A DNA stretch of 64,000 bases. Source: Atherix ibis (Eukaryota; Arthropoda; Insecta; Diptera; Athericidae). This document shows positions 10,862-21,624 of the stretch, piece by piece. The stretch is taken from positions 59,740,220-59,804,219 of the forward strand of contig OY282609.1 in the NCBI GenBank assembly GCA_958298945.1, in the 5' to 3' direction. A program made the position numbers and the translations under genes. Below the pieces are notes generated by a model that saw only the letters and a list, made by a program, of their open reading frames with translations, was not told the origin of the DNA and did no database searches. How positions within the stretch are numbered: the first letter of the stretch is position 1; every line of letters starts with the position of its first letter.

Positions 10862-12456
10862 GTTTGTTTGTTTGTTTGTAAGGTCCCTTAGACATGTGCC
10901 AGGGGCCACTTCATAGCGCCACGACCGTGAGGCCATTTGGCGACTTCGTAGTACGTGTGGGAATTTTTCTGAGAGAAACTGGTCTCTGGTTAGTAGTATA
11001 GAAAGTTGAGAATTTTGTTATATTTTGTGGAGCAGATTAGTATGTTGTAGAAAATTAAATAGGGGACTAGGGAATGGAGTTGTTGGATCGAGGAGCTCCA
11101 TAATGGGAGGAATCCTGCTCGCAAAGTAGTTCTTGGTTATGTGGCATTCCTGTAGAATATGGTAGACAGTGAAATGGGTGCCACAGGATTGGCAGAAGGG
11201 ACGGTTGGTGTTGAGGAGCTTTCGCGCCCAGAATTTCGGTATGGATGTTGAATACACTGGTTTGTTAGTGGTTCTCCAATGAGTCGACAAAAAAGTGTCG
11301 CTATTGGTCCAGTCATCGTGTCTGCGGATGGCTAAAGGTGTTAGTTGCCATTCTGTTAGTAGGCGAGGCAGATTGGGAATGACTGTGATCACTGGCCGAC
11401 GGAGTGTTTCTCCAGCCAACTTGTCAGCACTTTCATTACCCACAATTCCCACATGCCCTGGCACCCATTGCAACTCGACACTCCTATTGCTAAGTAGGCT
11501 ATGACGAATTGCGCTAAGTACTGGGTCACTCGATGGGCCACAAATGGCTTTAAGGGCGGCAAGGCTGTCGCTAAAAATAAGAACGTTTTGTTGGCTGGGA
11601 ATATTGGACGCAATTTCAATTGCCGTTTTGATGGCCCACAGCTCCCCGTAATATGGAGCTGCCCTATAAGGGAAGATTCCACAACATAGTGTGCGGGTGC
11701 TGCAGCCAAAAAGTTCGACGACCGCAAAAGATGTAATATCGGTGTCAGCGGCGGCATCAGTGAACAACAGTCGATGATGTTTTAATCCGTCCAACTGTTC
11801 AAGGAACAATTTCCTATATGTGGATGGATCAGTTCTAGCCTTCTTAAACCTGTCAAGAGAAGCAGTCACTTTCAACTTTGCTCCTAACCACGGTTTCCAA
11901 TCTGGGTGTGGAAGGGAAGTTTGGAAATCGACGGGGAGGATGGATGAATTGCTTTCAAGGTGGGATATTAATAAGGATAGCGATGATGAATTCCTTTTTG
12001 AGCTGGGGGAGATGATAATGTTTTTTATTAAAGTGTGGAGTGGATAATTTGGAAGGCATAGGTTTTTGTAGATTAAACTTAGGCGGGCTTTGTGAAAATA
12101 GAGAAAAATAGGTTTTCGACCAGTCTCTATCAGTATGGATTCCACCGGAGATGTCCGATGTGCTCCACTGGCTAGTCTAATACAACGGTTTACCGCTGCC
12201 TCGACTAGTTTTTTCCCTGCTATTGGCACACTGACACATATATTGAGGAAATAGAGTAAGGTCCCGTCCAAAAGGGCGTTGGTTACTCTAATTGCCTCAC
12301 TTTGTCTTACCTTACTTTTGCTGCTGACTAAAATTTTTACCATTCGGAGAATGATATTAATTTTGTCAACAGCATTTTTAATCTGAAGATTCCATTTTCC
12401 TCCACGGGCAATTGAGATACCCAGGATTTTCATGGAGTCGTTTGGGCGGAGAGGGA
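10862..12456 (-). mobile_element. 5'-truncated RNase H-bearing LINE with target-site duplication
   Basis: The youngest copy of the window's commonest LINE family. On the minus strand it starts inside the reverse-transcriptase C-terminal region, runs through RNase H and a zinc-finger-like tail, then a 3' untranslated region of about 150 bases, and ends in a (CAAA)n tail (GTTTGTTTGTTTGT on the plus strand at 10862-10880). A 13-bp direct repeat flanks it. At 1595 bp it lacks the 5' open reading frame, the endonuclease and most of the polymerase, so it cannot move by itself. Carrying RNase H, it could be an I-, R1- or LOA-group element; I cannot place the clade from this part. Confidence 0.85.
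11018..12433 (-). CDS. LINE ORF2 C-terminal part: RT end, RNase H, zinc finger (471 aa)
   Basis: An uninterrupted frame that also stays open upstream to the truncation point, so the methionine used here is internal. Near the start, MKILGISIARGGKWN matches the RT C-terminal 'LG' region. RNase H follows: LFTDAA (first D), GELWAIKTAIE (E), FSDSLAALKAI (D) and WVPGHVG with NESADKLAGE (last D), so the D-E-D-D set is complete. After it comes CQSCGTHFTVYHILQEC, a C-x2-C-H-C zinc-finger-like motif common at the end of such LINE proteins. RNase H would degrade the RNA strand of the RNA-DNA hybrid during integration. The intact frame, unlike every other copy here, points to recent insertion. No promoter is evident. 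Confidence 0.85.
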   Translation of the reverse strand: MKILGISIARGGKWNLQIKNAVDKINIILRMVKILVSSKSKVRQSEAIRVTNALLDGTLLYFLNICVSVPIAGKKLVEAAVNRCIRLASGAHRTSPVESILIETGRKPIFLYFHKARLSLIYKNLCLPNYPLHTLIKNIIISPSSKRNSSSLSLLISHLESNSSILPVDFQTSLPHPDWKPWLGAKLKVTASLDRFKKARTDPSTYRKLFLEQLDGLKHHRLLFTDAAADTDITSFAVVELFGCSTRTLCCGIFPYRAAPYYGELWAIKTAIEIASNIPSQQNVLIFSDSLAALKAICGPSSDPVLSAIRHSLLSNRSVELQWVPGHVGIVGNESADKLAGETLRRPVITVIPNLPRLLTEWQLTPLAIRRHDDWTNSDTFLSTHWRTTNKPVYSTSIPKFWARKLLNTNRPFCQSCGTHFTVYHILQECHITKNYFASRIPPIMELLDPTTPFPSPLFNFLQHTNLLHKI

Positions 12457-12469
12457 AGGAACTAAAATT
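12457..12469. repeat. Target-site duplication, right copy
   Basis: Exact repeat of 10849-10861, abutting the truncated 5' end of the LINE. Confidence 0.8.
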
Positions 12470-13060
12470 TTGTAAAGCATATTAGACTGTTTTTGGATGG
12501 GACACTATTTGAAAAGAGTCACTTTTTTGGTGTTGTTATCAAAAAGGAAGTTATTGGTAAGGGCGGTATGACCAATTCAGATATAACCACACAAGGTCGT
12601 TGAGTAACTTGGCTTGGCGATTGTTAGTCACTGACTCAATAAGAAAGTTCAGTTATTTTTATGTGTCCACAATGGCTATATCTATTTAGCTAGTCGAAGA
12701 GGCTATTTGATGGTACTGTAGGAGTTTGCTATTTTATTAGTAGAAGGAGCATGTTTGGGATAAGTGTATGTACTTTAGGACTTTACTATTTTATTGGTAG
12801 AAGGGGCATATTTGGGATAAGAGTTTAGTAAAAGGAGCATATTTGGGATAATTGTCAGTACTGGACACTTTCTTTGTCTGAATTTCCTACATATCCCTGA
12901 AACCACCTTAATCCGATACCCCAATTAAATAGGTTATACCGAACCATGCAATTTTTGGATCCAAAAATAGCATGGTTCGGTATAATAGTCTGTCAGCTCT
13001 CGAAGCTATTTTTGGATCGTCAAATAATCCCAAGGTGTATTCGTAGCAATTTCTTAAAGA
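12470..13060 (-). mobile_element. Older RNase H LINE relic (target of the younger LINE)
   Basis: Bases after the target-site duplication resemble the 3' region of the same LINE family: AATTTTGTAAAGCATATTAG (12465) corresponds to a similar block near 11013-11042, and GGTAAGGGCGGTATGACCAA (12558) recurs in the copies near 14791, 19680 and 38424. Reading frames are lost. The copy contains a 52-bp palindrome (12934-12985) and several tandem-like repeats of a TTTATTAGTAGAAGGAGCAT segment between 12733 and 12850. Confidence 0.6.
12934..12985. repeat. 52-bp near-perfect palindrome
   Basis: The arms TTATACCGAACCATGC and GCATGGTTCGGTATAA are perfect complements, and the centre ATTTTTGGATCCAAAAAT is itself palindromic. 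The only mispair is A12950 against A12969. There is effectively no loop. It lies inside a decayed LINE copy. Confidence 0.9.
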
Positions 13061-14404
13061 ACAGAAACAAATAGACTGGATCATCCATTGACGATTTCTA
13101 AAAACTCATTTCCGAAACCATCAATACATAAATATGCTCTACAAAATTTAGTCACTACTGACTGCTCTGTCCAAGTAACTATCAACCAGGATCATTAAGA
13201 AATTTGTCAACGCCCATCTACATGAAAAATTAAGATAACAAAAGGGCGTATTTGTCGTGACACTACCAAATAGGCACTTACAACCGACCAGTAACAAACA
13301 AAATAAATAAATTAATCCATAATATACTAAATTGAACATAATCAATTTCATTATCAAATAACACATCTTTAAATTAACATAAGAAAAAAAATAGCTGTGA
13401 AAAATGTTAAATATTGTCCCATCGATGAAAACCTAAACAATAAAAAAATATTCATATACTCGTATTTATGGGGAAAAAAAGTTAATCTACTTATCCATTT
13501 ATTAGTAATAAAAACTAAAAATTACAGTTTTTTATGTCTTAAGTTTTTTGCTCTCTATCAGATTCACTAAACATTAAGTATTTAGAGATTAGGTGTTAAA
13601 TAAATAATAAATTAGTATATCTAATGGGAAGTAAATGTCTTTTGGTTAACTGCTCATATAAAAATATGTTCAGCATAAATAATTTATAATTTTTTTCAAA
13701 CAATTTTTTACAAAATTAACTACGGATTGTTGAAGAAATTTTTTTATTTCTGAGTGTAGAAAAAACTGAATTACTAATGATAAGAAATGAGAAGCTTTCA
13801 CTGATGCAGGCAGGAATATGTTAATATACAAATTTCTTTACCATTTAAAATTCAAATAACTTCTCACAGTAAATTAATTTTAAAATTTTTCTTTCAGATA
13901 ATTTAAATATAATTCTCGGAAATTAATTATGAAAAAGTTGGCGCTTAAGGAACGTTAATTATGCTAATTCGAAAGATCTATACTCGTTATTTTTGAGTAC
14001 AACAATCACCAAATCAGAACAAACAAAACTGAACTTATTCTGGCGATTTAAATTTCCAATGTCTGTAAGTAATATTTCGTGTTAAGTAAAAGGAAACTAC
14101 TTTCAGGACGGTTAGAACTGAAGCCTGCATACTATTCTCCATTAGTAATGTAGCTATCCAAGTTCAAGAATTGACACAATAAGACGCTGATTTTATTTTA
14201 ACCTCATTATAGAGTGACGAGACCCCGTCTCTCCTAAGCGGTTTTGGAAACGGAAAGATCACAAATAGTTTATCAAGATTGGCTGTATACAGTAAAGAAG
14301 ATATAGAGAATTTTTTGCGTCCTGCAGTCATGGAAAACTCAGAGATATGCTGACGGTAAATTTACCTAAAAAGAGGGTAATTTTAACAAAGCTATGAGAC
14401 TAAA
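13061..14404. other. AT-rich intergenic DNA, no gene seen
   Basis: No transposon motif or credible gene. A 72-codon minus-strand frame (13148-13366) is hydrophobic and low in complexity, and I regard it as chance. Confidence 0.55.
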
Positions 14405-15290
14405 TTTTTTATGTTGCGGGTACTTTTTTGTTATTGTTGTAAGGTCTTTGAGACAAGAACCAAAGGCCATTCTGTTGCGACAAGACCATGCAGCCATTTG
14501 GTGACTTCATGTTACATGTAGGTTGGCATTGCCAATTGGAGGGAAATGGTAACTTGGAGGATAAAAGTGAAACATTATTAAATTTTGTGGAGCAAATTAA
14601 GATGATTATGACGGTTAAAAAGAGGGCTTGGAAAATAATTGTTGGATCTAGAAGCTCCACAAGAAAAAGACTTCTATTAAAAAAGAAATTCTGGGTTAAT
14701 TGGCATTTATTTAAATTATGGGGAATGGTGAGTTGAACTACGCAGGAATGGCGTGATGGGCAAAGTTGATGACCGAAAATAAAATTATGGGTAAGTGCGG
14801 TATGCCCAATCCAAAATCTAAGATGTTCCCTTGTGCATAATTTCGGAATGGTTGTTGAGTAGATTGGTTTTGTGGCATTAGGCCAATTTATGGAAAGAAA
14901 TCCCTCATACTCGGACCAGCATTCTTGTCTACGAATGGCTAAAAATGTTATATGCCATTTGGTTAGCAGGCAGGGCAAGTTTGAAATCACAGTGAACACC
15001 GGACGGTAGAGAACCTTCCCCGCCAAACAGTCAGGTAATATGTTACTCAGGATGCTAATATGATCGGGAACCCAATGAAATTCGATGTTTCTATTGTTTA
15101 ACAGATTGCGACAAATTACATTGAGCACCGGATCATTTGACGATCCACGAATTGTTTCGAGAGCAGATAGGCTATCAGTAAATATAACATAGCTATTCTG
15201 CTGTTGACTGGGAGATTGATGGTATTCTCCACTGCCGTCTTAATCGCCTACAACTTGCCATGTAATGGCGAGTCTATAATTCCACTGTAT
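14405..15290 (-). mobile_element. RNase H LINE relic, RNase H end and tail
   Basis: A minus-strand frame at 15128-14409 keeps IEFHWVPDHISILSN (the WVPGH signature, G changed to D), LAGKVLYRPVFTVISNLPCL, INWPNATKPIYSTTIPK and a C-terminal cysteine/histidine region (SRHSC followed by IPHNLNKC), aligning well with the protein at 11018-12433. NLPDCLAG replaces NESADKLAG, so the last catalytic residue is shifted or lost. Upstream pieces to about 15290 continue the RNase H domain with a frame break. The 3' end near 14405 has TTTTGTTATTGTTGTAAGGTC on the plus strand, the decayed equivalent of the (CAAA)n tail. Confidence 0.8.
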
Positions 15291-16059
15291 AGTTTAGCAA
15301 TTGATCGCTAAAACCTAGATAAATTACGGCAAGTGATTGGTATATGATCATTATAACAGCGTTTGGAAAAAATGTTCATAGATTTGAATGATTAATATAT
15401 AAAAAAAATTGCTCCATTTTTAAGTGGTGTAGTGACGTTTGGGCCATCTTGTATAAGCAATAAAATTCTTTATGAAGAATTCAGAGTTCTATATTTTCGC
15501 AATAAAAAAAATAAAAAAATTTATTTAAATGTATTAAAATATGTCTATTAGCATTTATAATTACAAAAGATCATGGCATCGTTTTTTACAAATAACGAAA
15601 CTGGATTTGAAATAAATTTTTAAAATAATCATAGTATTATGAGGAAAACTAACATAAAAGTGTCACCTAATCAACAAACAAAAACACAGTAATAATAATT
15701 ATTATAATAATATACTAATTTATAGAGATTAGTTATCTCAGAAAAACTGTTGATGCAAAATTGCATTATCTCTTTTTAATTGTTCCATAATTAAATTTCC
15801 TCATTTATTGTATAATAATAAAATGGTTAAATTTTTAGTATCTGCTATTAACCTACATATATATTAATTGAAATTTTTTTTTCTAATATCATAAAAATAA
15901 TGAAGTAAAAATGAGAGTAACAATAAAATGGACACGGAAATTCATAAAACTTCTATTTTTATAGTGAAGAAAATAATCTTTTAGAGTGCAAATAAGTAAA
16001 AAAGAAAAAAATAACTATTAACACAAAATATGTATTCCGAAATGTTATGGGAAATGTTA

Positions 16060-16270
16060 CGAATATTCACCGCAACATCAGAGAATAGACGATGTCATAA
16101 TCATCAGCAAAGCCAATATTTTGATCGTGCCTAGTATGCAACTGTTCGAAAACTGTGCTACAGATCCTATTCTGATAATGGTGCATCCGTTTGCCGATTC
16201 TTTTGCATAACAATTGAAATCGAGTTAGCGGTATTTCGAATAGAGTTTATTGGGGAGACTCTCAACTAAA
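16060..16270 (-). mobile_element. Possible RTE-like LINE scrap
   Basis: The minus strand reads TVFEQLHTR then QNIGFADDYDIVYSL (about 16165-16085). FADDxDI is the polymerase active-site box of non-LTR reverse transcriptases, and the TVFxQ segment upstream fits the RTE-like pattern. No wider open frame remains. The call rests on one motif and its immediate context. Confidence 0.4.
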
Positions 16271-16864
16271 CACGTACTCCTAACTGCACACACATGACAC
16301 CCAAAGCCGTCCGTATATGTCAAAGTCAAAAATATTGGAGAAAATCAACCAAAACAATGCGATGAATAATTAATTTCGTTTTCAAAAGATTCACTTTCTT
16401 TCACACGTTTTTATTGCAATGACAACAAATAAAAACAGAAACCAAATAAATTAACAAACAATCGAATGAAAGAATACTAAAAAGCTGTTCGAATATATCG
16501 AAATAGAAAAAAAGCTCCCCGTATTTATACACACCAATGCAAAAATACATACAATTGTACGGCATACCCATAGCTTTCAAATAAACAACAAAAAATATTT
16601 TTTCTCTGGGTTAATAGAACCAACGTTGTTAGAGAGAAAAAATGCACATAATTTAATATTAAAAATACATAAACTTATGTGACGAACTTTTAAATATACA
16701 CATTATTATAAAATATTATATGTATTATGGGAATATTTTTTTATTTCTAAATGTTTACAATACAAAAATTACCAAATCCGCTATTTTGAAATTCTTTAAA
16801 AAAAAAAGAATATGAATTTTCGCATTTCGTATTCTGGCAACATACTATGTGTATATTCTGTAAT

Positions 16865-16898
16865 ACATGTTGCAGCAAGATGTTGCTGTGCAACATGT
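16865..16898. repeat. Short hairpin: 10-bp stem, 14-nt loop
   Basis: ACATGTTGCA and TGCAACATGT are perfect inverted arms. A related string, AATACATGTTGCAGCAA, occurs both here (from about 16863) and near 36285. Confidence 0.7.
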
Positions 16899-17329
16899 GT
16901 AGAGAGTGAAAGTAGCGTGCGGGTGGGTTGATCGATTTAATGTGAGGATGTTGTGAATTTTTACATAAAATAAGCGAAATATTTTATAAATAAAATTTAT
17001 TAGTTTTTGCATTTATTTTGTTTATCTTGAAAGTATCTTTTAAAAAAGTGAAATTGAAAGTCTGTATTTTTTTAAAATTTCCCATAAGTTGAAACTAATT
17101 CAAAATTAATACAAAATATTGTAAAAAAATATATAAATTACATAATTATATTTATATAGAAAATAAAGATTAATTATAAAATATTCTGAAATATTATCAG
17201 TGACAACAAAAATGCGTGTACTATTTGCTTAGATATTTTATCTCAGGCAAAAAAAATATATTCTTAGTCGTGTCGGCATCCTGGGTGCTGCACCGGCCTA
17301 TGCTCACTGAAATCATGAACTTGCTCATC

Positions 17330-18776
17330 CTGCTAATAAAATAAAATTTCTGAATAAAATTTCCCGACAAAAAAGCTTTAGTTTAAATTACATTTTTAAT
17401 AGTATCCTGCACGCTACATATTTTCCCTTAGTCTGGAAATTTCTGTCATTAAAATGATTCCTAAACCAAATAAATCCATTAATTCTCCTTCCTCCTATAG
17501 AATTATCAGCCTCTTACCAATTCTTGGTAAGATATTCGAAAAACCCTGTCTTAGTTAATGAAAAAATTATTCCTGATCACCAATTTGGCTTCCGATCTGA
17601 ACACTCCACTATTCAGCAATGCCATCGCATTGTTGACCATATTGTATCCTCTCTTGAGAGGAAAGAGTATTGCCCAGGAGTATTTCTAGATATCTCCCAA
17701 GCTTTTGATCGTGTGTGGCATCCTGGACTCCTTTGGAAACTTAAGAGCTTTCTTCCTTCAACATACTACCTTATCATAAATTCATATCTCTCCCAACGAC
17801 ATTTCCAAGTTGCAATTAACTCAGAATCGTCGGAAATATATCCTTTTCTCGCCGGAGTCCCACAAGGCAGTATCCTTGGTCCCATCTTATATAATATTTA
17901 TACGCATGACATCCCAGCTTATCCTAATACTATCATTGCTTCTTATGCAGATGAAACGGCCATACTTGCTACCCATAAAAATCCTGACATAGCTTCCAAC
18001 AATTTACAATCCCATATCCACAACCTTCAATCTTGGTTTAAGAGATGGAGATTGAAGGTAAATGAACAGAAGAGTGCTCACATTAATTTCACACTTTATC
18101 AAGGAAAACCTACCTCTTTATACATCTTAATAGCAACATGATACCGCAATATGATAAAGTGCGTTATTTGGGACTTTTCCTGGACAAGAGACTAACATGG
18201 AACCCACATACTAGATTAAAAAGAGCTGAAGCTAACAGACGTTACCTACAACTTCTTAGACTACTGGACAAACGCTCGAAACTTACAATTAAAAGTAAAC
18301 TTCTAATCTACAATACAATTATAAAACCTATTTGGACATATGGAATTGAACTTTGGGGTTCAACGAAACGTTCCAATTCCTATCGCGTCCAGGCCTTACA
18401 ATCCAAGATTCTCCGTAAAATTGTTGATGCCCCTTTTTATGTTCGTAACACTGTAATACATCGTGATCTAAATGTTCCCTTTATTCATGACTATTTCCCG
18501 CTATCAAAAATTTCACTCCCGTTTATCCTATCATCATAATCCACTTGTGAGAGAATTGTCTTGTACAGCCCTCCCCAAAAACACTCATCGGAGACTTAAG
18601 AGACAATGGCCTAGAGATTTTCTAGAGGAATCTAACTTCCGTTAGTTGGAGAAGCGCCGATGGGTGTTTACCTCCACTTCATGATGCAGAAGATTGTTAA
18701 TTAAATTGTTATGTAAATTTGCTTGTTACAATAAAATTGTAGTTGCAGATAAAAAAAAAAAAAAAAAAAAAAAAAA
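17330..18776 (+). pseudogene. Jockey-type LINE, 5'-truncated, frameshifted, poly(A) tail
   Basis: The reverse-transcriptase ORF of a non-LTR retrotransposon. Visible pieces are NSILHATYFPLVWKF (about 17398-17440), PDHQFGFRSEHSTIQQCHR, GVFLDISQAFDRVWHPGLLW (first catalytic Asp), LAGVPQGSILGPILYNIY and SYADETAIL (the YADD box with its second D changed to E; 17943-17970), then the thumb region from 18138. Compared with the sister copy at 49255, this copy lost about 20 bases near 17543, which breaks the frame before the long ORF, and about 5 bases near 18490. The 3' untranslated region ends with AATAAAATTG and a poly(A) run at about 18750-18776. It is dead in cis but young. Its 5' boundary is approximate. 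Confidence 0.85.
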
Positions 18777-19265
18777 TATATATTATTAGCCATGCGTACA
18801 CAAGCAGACTGGACCAACGGTGGAAAATTTCCCTCCAAACATTGGCCAAACATCGGGCAGCCAACTTGCTCAGCAACCATTTCGAAATTCTAGGTAAGGA
18901 AACTTGTTAGAATTCGAACTGGGCATACCGCTATTACCTATGATTTTCTCTTCGATAATCAACCTCATTGATTCCATTCCTGTGGCGTTCAACTCACCAT
19001 TCCCCATATATTAAATGAATGTGACTATACCCAGAACATTTTTGAATATGATTCCTTCCACTGTGGAGTTCCCAGACTCAATAACTCCTTTCTTTTGAAC
19101 CTTCTTAAACATTTAAATATGCTCCACAAAATTTAACAATCTTTGACTTTTTCTTCAAACTTACTATCGGACAGTAATTTTAAGGGAACTAGCAACGCAA
19201 ACCCTTATGAGACTTGGAGTCACAAAATGGCCTCTGGCTCTGGTTTCAGTGACCTTACTACATAG
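18777..19265 (+). mobile_element. RNase H LINE relic, 3' end
   Basis: The plus strand gives KHWPNIGQPTCSATISKF (compare THWRTTNKPVYSTSIPKF in the 11018-12433 protein), then HSCGVQLTIPHILNEC, the C-terminal Cys/His tail, and LLNLLKHLNMLHKI at the protein end (about 19133). The 3' untranslated block, with ACAAAATGGCCTCTGGCTCT near 19211, follows. It begins right after the Jockey poly(A), so the Jockey copy probably inserted into or beside this LINE. Confidence 0.75.
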
Positions 19266-19319
19266 AACAAAAAAATATTACATTCGATTTTGTATATAAA
19301 TATAAAAAAATATTTGTAA

Positions 19320-20345
19320 GATTTTCGACTCAAGAGGCTGAGGCCATTTTGTAGCGCCACGACCACGAGGCCATTTGGCGACATCATTTTACGCGTGGGT
19401 TTGCATTGCCTGCTTAGCTTATGAAACTGGTCGAATGTAACTTGGAGGGAGTAATTAAACGTGTTTTTATTTTATAGCATATATTCGATTATTTTAGAAA
19501 ATTAAAAGAGTATTTGGAAAAGAAATTGTTGGGTCTAATAGCTCAATAATGGAATGAGTTCTATTTGAAAAGAAAAGTTGGATGTAGTGGCATTCGTTTA
19601 GGACATAAGAGATAGTAAGTTTTAAAAGCACAGGAATGGCACTAAGCATTTATTTGATTTCCGAAAAGAAAATCATGGGTAAGTGTAGTATGCACAGTCC
19701 GGATTCTGAGAAATTTGCTTGCACAAAATTTTGGAGTGGTTGTTGATTTTACTTATGTTTGCCAATACGTGGAGAAATCTTCCACTACTGATTCAGTCTA
19801 TTTTTCTACGCATGGCCAAATATTTTGGTAGGTACAGGATGATGGAGACAGCTGCATGACATGAAGGAATTGATTGCAGTCGTGATAGCCGTCCTTCCTA
19901 ATTGACCACAGTCTATTATGTAGGATTCCATACTTGATGTCCCGATGCTTACCTCTATCATGTTGGATAGCAGTATCTGTGAACATAAGTGTTGAATCAT
20001 CCAATCCATTAACCAATCTCAGGAACTATAAATAGTTGAGTCGGTATTTGCGTTTTTGCAAATTTTTAGAGCTGTAGACATCCTTAAATCCGCTTCTAAC
20101 CACAGTTTTCAACTCAGCTGTAGATGGTACGTTTGGAAATCAAGATAGAGGGTAGATGGAAAGCAAAAGGTTATTGTGAATGGTGATGATGCCAGATTTT
20201 CAACCAGTTTCAATAAAAGTAGAGTTTACCGGGCATCCTCGACTTGCATTTATTCTGTTACTGGCATTCTGACACATGAAGTGAGGGAATAGAATAATAT
20301 CCCGCCCAGTAGGGCGTTAGTTACGTGAATGCCTCACTTAGTCTA
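19320..20345 (-). mobile_element. RNase H LINE relic
   Basis: The 3' untranslated block is recognisable at 19340-19410 (GTAGCGCCACGACCACGAGG). The far end, GACACATGAAGTGAGGGAATAG to GGGCGTTAGTTACGTGAATG (20272-20330), matches 12230-12290 of the better copy. The region between is decayed and internally shortened. It lies head to head with the plus-strand LINE tail at 18777-19265. Stops occur in every frame. Confidence 0.7.
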
Positions 20346-20401
20346 TTAAATTTCTATCAATTCAAAAATCTATACGTCTTATTAATAAAAATATATTTTT
20401 A

Positions 20402-21624
20402 CCAGGTGTATGGTATAAGTTTAAATCAGCGGTTTTTTAGTCAAAAAAACACATGTTTTTTGCATAGAAAGCAAAAACAAATTTATTCAAAGTACTTGCA
20501 CTCGCTAGCTACACATTTTTCCCATCTCTCGACTAATTTGTGGATACGACGCCAAAAAAATTCCTTTTCTGTCGACGCAAACCCCTCATTAAGCCATTTT
20601 CGGACATCTTCGTAAGAATCAAAGTGCTGCTCAGCGAGGGCGTGGGCTATCGACGAAAACAGGTGGTAGTTGGAAGGGGCCAGGAGGTCTGGTGAATATG
20701 CGGGGTGGGGTAGCACCTCCCAGTAGTTTCGTGGAGGAAAATCAACTTCTCATGTCTTTGTTGATAATCCGTCCTTTTTTCACGCAGCGCACGGTGCAAT
20801 TTGATCAGTTGTTGGTGGTAGTGGTGGACATTGACAGTTTAACCAGGTTTAAACATCTCATAGTAGACGATACCCTGCTGATCCCATCAAACTCACAGCA
20901 TCGTCTTCCGTCCGAAGTGATTTGGTCTTGGGGAAGATGTTGCTGGTTGGCCGGGATCAACCCACGATTTCTTGCGTTTAGGATTCTCGAAATATATCCA
21001 CTTTTCATCGCCTGTCACAATCCGATGCAGGAGCGACTTTCTTTTTTGTCTGACGAGCAAGATTTCGTATGTGTTTTGGTGTCGCTCCATCTGCCTATCG
21101 TTCAATTCATGCGGCACCCATTTTCCGATCTTTTCAATCTTCCCCATGCCACGCAAACGCATGGAAATGGCTTGTTGAGTAACACCCAATTGCTCCGTCT
21201 TCGTCCAAAAGAGCCTGCAATTGATGGTCCTCAACCTTCCTAGGCCGATTTTCACGCTTCTTGTCCCACAAGTCAAAATTACCGTCTTTAAACCGACAAA
21301 ACAAATCTCGGCACGTTGTTTCTGATAAAACACCGTCACCACAGGCTTCCATAAGCATTCGATGCGATTCGGTGGCCGATTTCTTCAAATTTAAGCAGAA
21401 AAGCAGAGCTTCTCGCATATGCTCTTTTTTTGGCACAAAACTAGACATGATTACCAAAGGAAAAATGTATGTTTTTATACGAAATTGCTGACAGTGGGCA
21501 CTGATTAATGTTGACAGATGTCAAACTCATAACAAGAAGTATGGCGTGCCCATGGTACGAGTAGCTTAATGCGCTCACTCAAACCATCTATGACGAAACA
21601 GTGGATTTAAGCTTATACACTTGG
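20402..21624 (-). pseudogene. Mauritiana-type mariner, full-length outline, dead
   Basis: Both ends are present: CCAGGTGTA at the left, with a 5-base insertion just after it, and TTATACACTTGG at the right. The left TA target survives (20400-20401). Minus-strand pieces are MSSFVPKKEHMREALLFCLN (start near 21449), the KVEDHQLQALLDED linker, KWVPHELNDRQMER, HRIVTGDEKWIYFENP (first catalytic Asp), and near the left end HPAYSPDLLAPSNYHLFSS with the third Asp changed and a frameshift nearby. A deletion of roughly 30-45 bases removes the QSQKMLAEQ-like segment near 21195. The order matches Mos1-type mariners. Confidence 0.88.

Larger units (their letters stand above)
15291..17329. other. AT-rich intergenic DNA with one LINE scrap
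   Basis: Mostly low-complexity AT-rich DNA without genes. Separately listed within it are a possible RTE-like reverse-transcriptase scrap (16060-16270) and a short hairpin (16865-16898). Confidence 0.55.
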
